Source of the DNA: Haliclystus octoradiatus
Taxonomy: Eukaryota > Cnidaria > Staurozoa > Stauromedusae > Haliclystidae
Assembly (NCBI GenBank): GCA_916610825.1
Contig: OU744451.1
Coordinates: 4,305,345-4,369,344, forward strand
Reading direction: 5' to 3'
DNA: 64,000 nt
Of this stretch, positions 38,700-51,728 are shown piece after piece (positions within the stretch are counted from its first letter, which is position 1; every line of letters begins with the position of its first letter). Both the position numbers and the translations under genes were made by a program. The notes below the pieces were generated by a model. That model saw nothing but the letters and a program-made list of their open reading frames with translations, was not told where the DNA came from and did not search any database.

Positions 38700-40047
38700 A
38701 TAATTCAATTACATTGAATAAATATCATGATAAGTTAAAAGCATGTCAAATTTATTACCGCAACGCTACTATTTCGGGTTATACATAACTTAGAATTGAG
38801 GTAGAACATATTGTTAAATGATTTTTATTTAGGGAAATAATCTTTAAAGGAAAACGTACAATTTTAGTGAATGAATGTTGACTATCATACATTTGGAATT
38901 TTGTCCAAATGAACTATTTTCGTTCGACCATGATAGGGCATCAAGGAAATTCTACTGTTCAGGATTGGCCTCTTCCAAAAAATAATGAATTCTTTCATTA
39001 CTATGAGGCAATAAGATATAATATTGCGTATAGCTAAAATTTGAATAAAATTAAGTGCTTCGAACTGAGCAACTAAAACTTTCTAACCTTTGGCGAGCTG
39101 CAGTATCCGCATTCGATTGATTTCCAGTGTAGCATGGACTAGTAGTACTCAGCTTACCAAAGGGTGAAATTAAAATCATTATTTCACTCTGCAGATATAA
39201 AGTAATTGAGATTAAAAAATATTGAAGCAGCTTTAATTTGAATAAAGAGAAATGAAATAAAACATGCGATTTTACTTACTCTAAACATTTTAGGTTGTTC
39301 TCTCGGCGAGTATGTTCATTTTCTATCCAATATTTTTAAGTTGCAAACTTAACGACGAGCTATGTAAAAATCATCACTCAAGACTTCATGTGAACATAGT
39401 CAAAAACACGTTAAACAAATACAAAGGTATTATAAAATAAATCTTATGTCCCTTGCTCGTTTTTGACGTCAATGCTAGACACATTTTCGTCACAACACTA
39501 ACAATTTGAATAAGTTCAAATTTATGTTCAAATATGCGATACAAAAAGATTTGAAGAGAGAGAGAGAGAGTAAAAACAAAATCACAAGTTTACGAAACAA
39601 ACTTAAGAAATTGATGTAAAAGCAGTCTCCTTATGTTTATTTTCACCGACAAATATATTATTCAAGCAAATCTCTTTTACTTAAAATTTAAAGTCAATAA
39701 AAAGACAATGGAATAGTACGTCACAACTATATAAATGTAAATATTTCCAAGTTTATACGGTTTTATATCAATAGTGCGCACAATTCTCTGTTTTTATTTT
39801 TAGTTTAGTCAAGTTTTTGAAAATAAGATTCTTAACAGTCCTTAGCTATAAATCATTCTTGAATTAATATTAAAAATTAAACTAATTCGTTATCTTACGT
39901 GTTTAGCTAACCATGTACTTATAGATGATGTAATATTAAACGAGATTGATATAATAACGTTTTGTCTTTTTCTACCACACATTTAAAAGTCATTTATGCA
40001 AAGGAGATTTGATAAAAAGCAAAATATAATAATAATAATAATCTACA
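38700..40047. other. 3' flank of the CD2AP/CIN85-type gene
   Basis: AT-rich; a (GA)n run at 39555-39570 and possible minus-strand AATAAA signals at 39793-39798 and 39636-39641. Nothing else recognised. Confidence 0.4.
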
Positions 40048-43000
40048 TTAATGATCCAATAAGTCTAATTGTTTACGAAGTCTGTCAATTTCAACTTGTT
40101 GATTTAATCTTTCTTTACGTTCAGAATCCAAATCATCCGTTAGTGTTTTAATTTGTTTTGATAATTTCTTTTCCATTGTCGTCATTTTATCGTTTAAACC
40201 ATTTATTTCTTTTCTAAAAGCATCCAATGTTTTTGTATCGATATCGATAGTTGGTGTTGCTTCTTCTGTAATTGATGGCCGGCCATCTTGAGACGAAGAA
40301 GACGGTGAACGAGCTTTTTCCTGAATAAAAAAAGACAGATTCATATAGGAAAACAAGCATACAACAATCACCTGTCTACAGCAGCCACCTGTATACAGCG
40401 GTCAATTGCATATAGTGGTCAATTGAACGATTAAATAGTGGTAATTATTACATAAAGACATACAGGCAGTAAGGCTGAGAGATGACATCTTTCATTTGCA
40501 GCCATAGAAGAATATTCTTCAAGAATATGGAAATATATTATCGGTCTTGTTTTGCTAATATCAACGCTCTTCTTCCATTTGAAAAGCTTGGTTTGATTCT
40601 TTCTCGAGTATATCGAAATACTTCGAACTTAATACTGAATATCATGATTATAACATTGCCAAAATATTAATGGGTTATTTGAAAAAGGGTTTGTTTGGTT
40701 TGCTGGCGTTCAAAACAATGCCAAAAACAAATGAGAAGACATAACTTTCTTTTGTGTGTGAATGTGCAACTATTTAGTGAACGTGCAACTAAATTTTTAT
40801 ATTATCTATTTGGCATATCTATCATTAATTGTAAAAATGTAGATGACTTTCGCCGACTTAGTGTAGTGGCTAGGGAGTCGGACCAAGGCCCGCTACAGAG
40901 TATTGGATTCAATCCCTGGCCAGAGTACTATTGGTTGGCGTTAAGAAAGGTGTAACGATGGTGGACTAAGATATAGGAAATAACCACCCCGATTCAATAT
41001 TTTTTAGCAGTTTTAAAGTTTCTCGCCTGCTGCGATCCTCCTTAATTTCTAACATCCGGGAGAATATCAGCATCGTCCTACAGAGGACCAATGCATTGTA
41101 TCTCTTGGGGGGCTTCCCCAGAACAATTAACATGTAACAAATGTAAATTAGCCATAGATAGTTAGTTTTTCTTAAGTTGCAATTGAAATTCATGAATTGT
41201 TCTTTTTTTAAAATATGTAATAAAATATCAATGTAAATATAATACTTTTAAACAAATTTTCCGTTTATTGATTAATTTTGTATAATAAAAATAGATATAT
41301 TGATTAATTAAGAAAAAACAAAATTCTAATTATGGCATAAATTCCCGTCCAAAAAAGCATCTAAAGACACTTCGCACACGGGAAATGAAACCATTACTTC
41401 TAAACATAAGCCCATTGAAAATGGATTGAAAACAATTATTGATTTAAATTAATAGATAATTCACAGCTAATTCAGCCTACCTTATTTGTTTGTACTTCGT
41501 TCATCCAAGTTGGCTTTCCATCCGTTTTATCCTCCGATGAAGTACTCTACAAACATAAACACAACACTGAATTAAATTTTCCTTCAATTTTCTATATGGT
41601 TGAAGTAAAATTACATATCGAATTTAATATCGTAACCATGTTGAAAAAGTTAATAAAATATCTTTGACCGTCAAACATTTTTTTCCTGAATTGAGTGTAT
41701 CCGCCTCCCGGGATCCGCCTGTCCTCATCTAGTGTCACCCTGTTATGTTATCATTGTCTGTATCTTATCTTACCCTTGGTAGAGTCTTTTTAGTAGGTAG
41801 GTTCTTTCCAGGACCTTTAACGCGCGATTTATTAATATTCTGTAATGTATCGCCTGATGATAACAGATCGAAATCTACGTCTGAAATAAATTAAAAAGAA
41901 ATAAATCTCAAATCAGAAAATGTAATAACATCAAATACAAAGTTGATTTAAAAGAGTATTAATATAAATAATATGAAAAGAGTATATACTAAATCGATAA
42001 ATCCTTTCCTAAAACTAAAATTCTAGCCAGACATCCTTTCAACGTTTATATTCTCATACCAATTGGGTTTCCACTAGACAAAATTTTCGAAACAGCGAAT
42101 CTTCCGCTGTTACTTTTTTTGCCGTGAAAATTTCGCCGCCCAATGTTCACTACACATTTCCGGGTTTCCGGGAAAAGGATACATCAAATCCGAAAAAAAT
42201 GCTTTTAATGCATCTAATAGATGCCTCGAAAACCCGGGGGGCAACTTCTATACTTTGGGTATACGGGGACGTTCAAATATTAAAGGGTACCTTTTTCAAC
42301 ATCCATAAAAACTTTTTGGGGGTATGCTTAGTCAGAATTTTTTTTTAGGTATCCTTTTGACGCCTTTGCAAGTTTTTTATGGTGCAAAAGAAATTTTGCA
42401 TATGAAATTTTTTTCTGTACTCTTTTTTGGTTGAATTTGCCATTTATAAAAATATATTTGGGGTATCTTTTTCATCATGTGAAAATTTTTTATGGTCATT
42501 TTGCCAAAGTTCCATTTGAACGACCCCGTCGAAGCGCAATGGAAGTTAACCCCCCCCTCCGGGGGGCTCGAAAAGCTTTAATCATCATAAATCAAGAACA
42601 AACAAAAGAATCTGTAATACAACAGAACTTTTATTAAAAAAAAAGTGAATATTATACTGTATTACCTCCGCTTATCCGTCGACTACCGTTCGTCACGATC
42701 GCACCTGAAACACTTGCAGATCTTTCTGGTAAGCCTTCTTCAACTGAAGATTGATTTAAAGGTGTTTTCTTGAAGCCAGATGGTTTAGGGGGTTGTGGTG
42801 GTCCAGATCTGACACCGAATGACATACTTCTAGGCTGTAATTCTTTCGGTGGGTCTTCACGAGCAGGGGTAGGAACATGGATGGGAGCAGGTGTTGGGGT
42901 AGGCGCTGGGGTAGGTGCTGGAGCAGGAGGTTTCTCCGGTGGAGCTTTGGTAGACTTTCCAGGGACTTTTGGTTTTGGGGGTTTAGTCCCAGGTAAAGGT

Positions 43001-46000
43001 GGTGACGGCTTCTTGTGTTCCGCACGTTTGACTTCAGGCGGAGGAGGTCTCGAAACTGTTGGTTCGTGTGGGACAGGCCCATGTTTTGAGTCTTATAGAA
43101 AGAAAAAGAAAATAAGAATATTATATAGCTAAAATATATAGATACAACATTTGGAGGGTGTACATACGACTTTTTCTTCGCTAGGAATTATCAATCAGCA
43201 TTCTCTTCCCCAAGGCGTGCAGAATTACGGGGACATTTAAGTTACGGTTGAAACATTATACCAATTGACTATATACCTGTCCCACTACTGGGGCTGTTTA
43301 CACAGGTACTTTAAGTTGAAGTGTAGGATCAGCCTGGTAATCCATCTGGAGTAGGAGGCATATAAGCCTCCTTAATTAAGAAGGAGTTAATAATAGCCTA
43401 AAGATTAATCAAAACCCAAAGGCTTTACAAAAAAAGATTTTACAAATACCATAACGCTATTACACCACTTTATTATAAAATACTAAAATAGTTGCAATAA
43501 TAATAAAGTTAACAAACAGGATGAATATTTTGAATAAGACCGCAATTAAGAATGTAGCAAGTAGAAAGAATATGGAATATAGTATGCATTAAAACTGCCC
43601 ATGCAACTTAATAAAAAATCATGTCACATTGTGAAATACTGATAAGATGAAAACAAATTAAAAATAAATCATGCTATGGGGAATCCCAATTAATCATACG
43701 CAATAATATATTGCGCATGCGATATGCACCGAAGTTGTCACCATTGGTTGGGACTTCAGGCTCGATGCCTGACGAGCTACGACATCAGAAAGGTCTCTGA
43801 TGAGTTCCTTGGCAGGAACGAAACACGTGTCAGGCCAGCCTCATCTAATAATATATTATAACAAATAATCACTTAATATAAAACAATTAGATTCTAATAA
43901 AGCATTTATAATCTAGAATGATTAGGTCTAGAGAAGGTGTATAATTTACCTTGGTAGAAAGGAAATTGTCTTAATTTAACACTCATCTTTATGTAAACAC
44001 CAATCGTTATAAGCAAAACAAATGATAAATAATATTTCGCATGAAATTTTCACGCAAATTTTTTTTAATATAATTACAAAAGATTCATAGAGTCTATTGT
44101 TATATTAAACAATACGGGTTTGTATTTAGAAACAAGTGAGAAATACTAAGCCTAATATATAGAGAATATAAACAATGGAATTACCTAAGCAAATCAAAAC
44201 AATCTTTTCGTGAGATAAATATTGTTGGCAAGGGCCGGGGGGGACTTTGATACATTGGCTGTACGGGGACGTGCTATTTTTAAGGGGGTGCCTATTCCAG
44301 ATTTTGTGAAATTTTACGGTGTCAATTTATAATAAAGAATTTTTTATAAAAATTAATTATAGTGAGTGTCAACTCAGATACACATATAATATGAAAGTGC
44401 TCAATTTTGGGTAGAACAGGGCATTATTTAATAAGAGACAAAGATGAGGCAAACGTCTTTTTCTGTCACTCAGCTCGTTTAATTGCGATCTTTGGACTGT
44501 AATATCGTATTTTGGTTTTTCCTCATCGGTGTCAATTTGGAACTTTCCAAAATTTTTAGAACTCTCCTTTGTTTTGCTCGTAAAAACATGACATTTTAGG
44601 GTCTTTATTTGCAGTGAAATGTTACAGTTTTCCTCTATTTTTCAAAATGGCACACCTCCTGGAGTAATTGTTGATCAATCCTTCGATTTGATTTGATATA
44701 TTTTGCAAATGTTGTTGACATTCAAATAAAGAAGGGTTTTTATAGTATGCAACTCTTGCTTACTAGTACAGCCCATCAATTGTTAAAATATATTTACAAA
44801 GGAAATATTAAGTTTTTGAATGGAAATACATATTAACTATTATACATTTCCAGACCTTCCAACTTGAGATTTGAAAAAATAGTGAGATTTTTGAAATTCC
44901 GTGTTTTGGGGATAAAATATAGGGGCCACTCCGAAGGGATGACCCAACTATAGGCGGGTCTGGAAGCATGCAATTCATCATGGATTCAGAATGGCTTGAA
45001 ACGAAAATTTACGACATCATTTTAATTAATGTTGACACTTGAAAACATACAAGCAGTTCAGAAACAACAACTAGAATAATCCAACAAAGTATATATTAAG
45101 ATGCTGAACATTAATTAGATTATCAAACAGTTTATGCACAGAAAGTAGGGACATTTTCTCAAGATTGGATTTTGCCGTGAGAAAGTGATAGAAACCGTGA
45201 GACCGTGAGAATCAGTGTAAAAGCGTGAGACTCACGACAAAGCCGTGAGACTTGGAAGGTCTGCATTTCAGTTTACATATACTTTATAATCCATTTGAAG
45301 CTCTACAAACTAACCGACCCTATTTCCTGAAATACTGAAAGATATAAAAGACTTCAGTTGAGTAGGAGACTGAAAAATAGCGGTGAGGGGTCATTCCCAG
45401 AGCCATCTATTTACAAGAGTTGGGACACGCTTTCATGTGTAGCTATCGTCTGCAATTGGACAGATGCCAGTCACGTGATTTTTGGATGCCATCTTTGTTC
45501 TTTTGAAAACAGGTTTTCAATCATTTCAAGTGAAACGCGCGAAAAAATACAATACAATATGGCCGAAAAAACACACAACATTCTCCTGCACATGCGCACT
45601 GTTAAAAACGTGCTCGGGTCCAGGCAAAAAGATACAAAAATGGCAGAAGTGTCCCAACTCTTGTAAATAGATGGCTCTGGTCATTCCCTAAGGCAAACCA
45701 CAGGGGATTTCTAAACAGAAGGTTTGCACTTAGATTTTTGTATAAATGTAATAACCTGGACAATGGTGTAATACGAGATTATAAAAAACTAGAGATAATT
45801 ATCTAAACTTAGAATATGTGCGTGCTGTAGCTTATTTGAAGTTAAAAGGGTTGTTAATTAATATGAATAAAATTTTAAAAGTTTTTCGTTGACTTTTCTT
45901 ACCAAATCAACACCAAAGAAGTTTTTCATAATACGGAAATTGTGCTGATAATATTTTAGATTTTGTTATTACTGTTGACTAACTTATGCCATCACATCAA

Positions 46001-49000
46001 TTCAGGGTCCGACAGAAGTAGAAATCCTGGAATCCTAGATTCCCAAAGGTTTGCAAATTCAGAAGAAAATTGATATTTTTATGATTTATTTGTCAAACGT
46101 CAACAACAAAAAATCAGAAGAATTTTGAAATGCCTCTAGGATTTCAGAATGCTGAATCTTTTGCCAGACCTTTCACATCATCGCTGCGCATTGAAAATCA
46201 AGACCTATCTACCATGAATCGCTGCGCATTGAAAATCAAGACCTATCTACCATGAAACCTGTTGAAATTGATATGCAGTGTCGCGGCTGATATCAGTAAA
46301 GAGCGTTTAACATCATTGCTCTTAGCGAAAAGAGCCCCTCCTCTAGAAATAGAGGAGTGGTACGGGTGCCTTCGGTAGGGCGGCACGGGGCGGCACCGTC
46401 TACATTACTTACTTTACTTTGATACTGCATTTCAATTACTTACCTGATGATTTGGAAGGAAGAGGAAGAAGAGGTCGTCTGGGTCCTGCCAATACAGGGC
46501 TTGAGGCTAGAGGGACCTAAATTTCGAAATGAGACAAAAAGTTGAAGATAAACAGTAACTACGGTACATACGTCAAAAATTGTATTGTCTTTTATATATA
46601 GTCTGATATAAAGTGTATCCTCCTGTGAAATTCAGATAAGTAAAATGCATGTACGTTAAGTGAGGTCTGTAACAGCCAGCTATCAGTGCAGAAAATTTGA
46701 CCAATACATGCAGGTGGCCTTATATACAGGGTTGATTCAATAGAAAATATTACTGCATTTATTCAAGTATTAGTATTAGTATTAGCTATTTTTAAATGGC
46801 ATGTACCTTCTTACAAATTCTTCATGAAACTTTATGGTATCGATTTGAAGCATTTTAAAAAAATTTACTTTGCTCTGGTGGTACCCAGCCTGCGCGCAGA
46901 TCTTACAGGATCAAAATCTAACTTTCTCTCTATTAACGAGGAAGTTAGGTTTCAATCCTGGGTAAGGTCTGCGCACAGGCTAGTGGTAACAGAATGAGAT
47001 CTTATAGTCTTCTTCTGCAAATGTTCAAACTAATAAAAAAGGGGTATTGATTATTCAAAAATGTCCCTCTCCCCATATCTTGGTTGTCTTGATCATTACA
47101 TTACCTTTGCAGGGGTGGGTGGGGCAGCAGATGGTTTAATGGGTTCTTCAGGTAATAGGAGTTCAACAAAATTATTAGGGAAGACCCCTTTCTTCCCTTT
47201 GAGTTCTCCTTCCCACCATCCATCACATACTCCTTTATCAGTTATAATAACTATATCACCAACATTTAATTCTAATTCATCTTCATTCTCTGGCAAATAT
47301 GCAAAAACAGCTTTGGCTTTCTCTTGATGAGGTGTACTGGCAGTTGGTAAATGAGCTAAACAATAAAGTCATAGAAACAGTCATCATCAGTGTCTGACAA
47401 AAGTAGGAATCCTGGAATCCTAGATTCCGGATGATTAGCGCAAATTCAGAAGAAAATTGATATTTTAAATGATTTATTGATCAACCATCAACAAAAATTC
47501 AGAAGAAATGGTGAAACTCTTCTATGATTGAAGAAGGCTGAACCTTTTGTCGGACCCTGGTCATCATCATCTTCATCATGGTCCAGAGGAAATTGCATTG
47601 TGAGTAGCTGCTGCGCATCGTTGCGCATTGACAATCAAAGCCTATCTACCATGAAATCTGTTGAAATTGATCTGCAGTGTCGTGGCTGAGGTCAACAAAG
47701 AGCGTTTAAAACCATTGCTCTCAGCGAAAAAAGCCACTCATCTAGAAATAGAGGAGTGGTACGGTGCCTTCGATAGGGCGACACCGTCTACATTACATTT
47801 TTTTATCATGGTTTATTCAGGTTCAGTGTTCAATAAATGTTTTTGCTTCAGGGATCTATTTAGTTCCTAAACAATAATTCTGTAAATCATTTGAAAATTG
47901 CGTAGAATTGTGAAACTCTCAGTCCCGCAATCCCCAATTTTATCGAATCCTGTTCAGGTTACTTGATTACCTGAATGTACGTTCGAGAGATAGGCGAACA
48001 GTTTTTATGAGCCATAGTGAACTTGAAGGCGAACATCACTCGCTCATGATTTTCTGATGCCTTTAAATAGTAATGAATGCTTGTTCTCTTTGGTTGATTT
48101 GATTAAAAATAAATATTCTTCCTTTGACATGTTCAGGGTCCAACAAAATGTTTTACCTTCCGCAAACCTCAACTTTTTAGATAAACGTTTGAGTGATTTT
48201 ACTGACATAAAATCATGCAATCAAAATTTTATTTTTATATTTTTCTAATAATTTTAATTTATGTATTCAGCATTATGCCTTTTCCTTCTGAATTTTGCTA
48301 GCCTTCCGCAAACCAGGTTTCCAAGTTTCCGGACTTTGTCGGACCCTGGACATGTTGTTGTTGCAAAGTGACTTTATGTGTCAATTGGTTTATAATGATG
48401 AGTGCTAAATTGCAAATTAAAACAATTTCTTTTCAGTCAAGAAAAAATATGAAGTTATTATGATGGGATTGAAAAATAAGAACCAATTGCGCAGGATGTC
48501 ATAATGTGCAGGACTCTGAGAACCTAGTTCCCGGAAAACCATATTATATTCAAAGCCATCTATTTACAAGAGTTGAGACACTTTTACATGTGCCGCTCTT
48601 GGCTCCCATTGGATAAATGCAAATCACATGATTTTATGGATTCCATTTTCGTTCTGTCAAAGCAAGGCTCGCAAAATTTGAACAAAGCCCGCAAATATAA
48701 TGCCATGAATTCGAAAAGTTTTTGTTAAAAAGCAAACCTTGTTTTTATGGGAACGGAAAAGGCGATTTTAAGCCTCAAAATTTAGGGGTCCCAACTCTTA
48801 TAAACAGGCATGAGAGTCAAGCTTATTCAAAAACAATGAAAATATTTGAAAAATTACCAATACAATAGCAAAACTAGTATTTTCAATGAATTTCCTTTGT
48901 TTTAAAGCCGATGGAAAACGACGAAATTAGCTTTTCCGAGGAACTCTCTCATGCCTGTATAAGTGTATAAATAGATTACACTGAATATATTAACTCTCGA

Positions 49001-51690
49001 TTTTAGACAACCATAAGTTAAAAGTAGTTGGTTTATATACTAACCTGGTTCAGGAGGAAGCGCCGGAGCAGCACGCTTTGTCTAAATAATAAAATAAGTT
49101 CATAATTATAATGTTATCATTTCGTTAATACAGTGTACCCCATAGACTTTCATAGACTGCCAATCTGCAACGTCACAAGTAGCAACCTTGGGCACGGCCG
49201 TAACTCCTGGGGAGGGTGCTCAAATGACACCCCCGAGAAAAATTTTGAGTCCAATTTCCAAAATAAAAATCTATTTGTCGGACCTTGGACACACATACAA
49301 TAACTTACCTTGGGTGCATCTGATGACGAATGCTTCTTTCCGTGACTAACAGCTGGCGGAGGGGCAGGCCCTTTACTATGGGGTACTTTGGGGGCAGCAG
49401 ATTTCTTAGCTGGCTCATCCATCATAGAAACAGGTCTTAATTTCTTTTGTAGATCTGCAGCTGAGAATAACCCACCAAATCCAACGCCAGGCTTTTTCGG
49501 CTTTTCAGGTTCTTTCTCTGGTTCGGCTATTATATAAAGAACAGATTTTGATTTAAAAATCTCAATGATACACGTTTTACTTTAGGCTTATATCTAGAAC
49601 CACTGTGTAGCCGCTATCTACCTGACAATCCTAGCTGTCCATTTTTAACATCCCATAGATATCCAAATTAAACAGATTTTATCCATGGGCTTAACTATGA
49701 TATGGGCTTACTTATATGCAAATTATAAACATTTGAAATTGTTCTTTTACAATTTTACGTAAGTTGGCCCAAAGAATAATCACTGATCATATACTGGGGG
49801 AACAAGAGTGAACGCCCCCCTTACTCGTTTTGCCTTCTGATGAAAAGTTTGTTTGTACTCAGGGTCCGACCAAGGTCCGGAAACTTGGAAACCCGGTTTG
49901 CGAAAGGCCTGCAAATTCAGAAGGAAAAGGCAAAATGCTGAATACATTACTTAAAATTATTAGAAAAATATAAAAAAAATAAAATTTCGTTTTTACGATT
50001 TTATGTCAGTACAGTTACTCAAACGTTTATCTAAAACATTGAGGTTTGCGGAAGGTAAAACATTTTGTCAGACCCTGTTTGTACTTTGCTTAATTGTTGA
50101 GTGTTTACATACGTGCTTCTGGTTTTTCTTCTGTATGATGAGAAGGAGCAATTGGTGTTGGCCCAGCTTGTTCAACAGGAGGTACACTAGGTCTTTTGGC
50201 AGCAACACCACTACTACCAGAATTTTCTTGAAATTCAATAACTTCGACAAAATTAGATGGAAAAGCACCAGATTTTCCATTAAGATTACCCTCCCACCAT
50301 CCCTCATCTTCTTGAAGGGTTATTTCGACAATATCACCAATACATAATGTTAACTCATCTGGTTGCTCTGCTTCATAATCAAATGTTACTTTGGCTTTCT
50401 TAGCTGCTTTCGATTCTGAAAGTCAAAGAATAAAATGTAACTTTATTAATTCAAATGTTGTCAAAGTCCAAAGATGAGGTCATGATGTTATGATGAGGGA
50501 TGTTAGTAACGATTATAAAAGTAACGATGTTACTTGTATTCGTTACTTTTTAGTAACTAGTTACTTTTCTGTAAAGCTAACTTCTACTTGTAACTAGTTA
50601 CATTTAGGATTAAAAATAAAGTAACGATTACTCGTTACTTCTTCACTACATTTTCGCTTTTCTTCCGTTACTTTTTTCACAATAGAGTGCTGAAAGTTAG
50701 CAGCTTCTCGATCGCAATTGTGTTTTGCTTAATCAAAATCTTTTGTTCCTATTGTTACCATCCAAGAACAATAAAACACAAACAAATGTTTTCTGCAACT
50801 AATTTGGATGTCAAAAAATTACATTCGGGGATGTAAACATTCTGTTTTTCTGAGTTTATAATATTCAAGTGATTCAACGAGCGTTTTATGTCTGACTTGT
50901 CTGTTCGATCAATTAATTGTCATAGCAACCAAGCCTGAAATAGAACTAATGGCGCGTAACTTGAGATTTCTTTGTTATGATAATTAGGGGGTCGAATAAC
51001 TAGACCGCTCAATCAAACACGCTAAAGGAATCGCTGTGAATTATTCGCCGGGTGTTTGTTTTGGTATTTATTATTTTCTAAAAGAGCATTTGATTTGATA
51101 AATTAACAAATTAAGATACATAAATATTATTTTAATATTTCATATATATCTCATTGCTTCTGTTGGATATTTTTAGATTTATTTAGAAAAAGTAACGGAA
51201 AAAGTAACTGTAACTAGTTACTTTCGAATTGAAAGTAACTTGTAACTAGTAACCGTTACTTTTTCTGAAAAGTAACGTCTGAAAGTAACCAGTTACTTTC
51301 TTGTCCAAGTAACGATAACTGTAACTAACTACTTTTCAAAAGTAACTTTAACATCCCTGGTCATGAATATAATGTCTTGTATACTCCACTGAAACTGGAT
51401 ATTGTTTTAATGAAGATATTTATTGTGTTATAAGAAAATCAAATCAAAAAGGAAAATTATTATGCACTGGTAGCTCAGTGGCAGAGTGTCCGCACTCTGT
51501 GCGGGAGGCCGGGGTTTGATTCCTCGCCGGTGCACACATGTTTGAATTTTCTCTGTAAATCTGTTCATGTCCCCAAATAAACAAGCAGCTTGTGCTTATG
51601 GGGTGACCATCAGTTATATTATCTGTAGTTAACTGAAAATGTAATACTATTATTATTAATAATATTAATTATTTATTATTATTTATTATA

Positions 51691-51728
<38 letters not shown>

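Noticed and set aside
42770..43132. Glycine-rich 120-codon plus-strand frame
   Set aside because: Antisense shadow of the proline-rich exon of the adaptor gene.
51474..51546. Functional tRNA-Arg (TCT) gene
   Set aside because: The cloverleaf folds, but position 33 is C, not T, and the sequence continues into a SINE body with a TTA tail.
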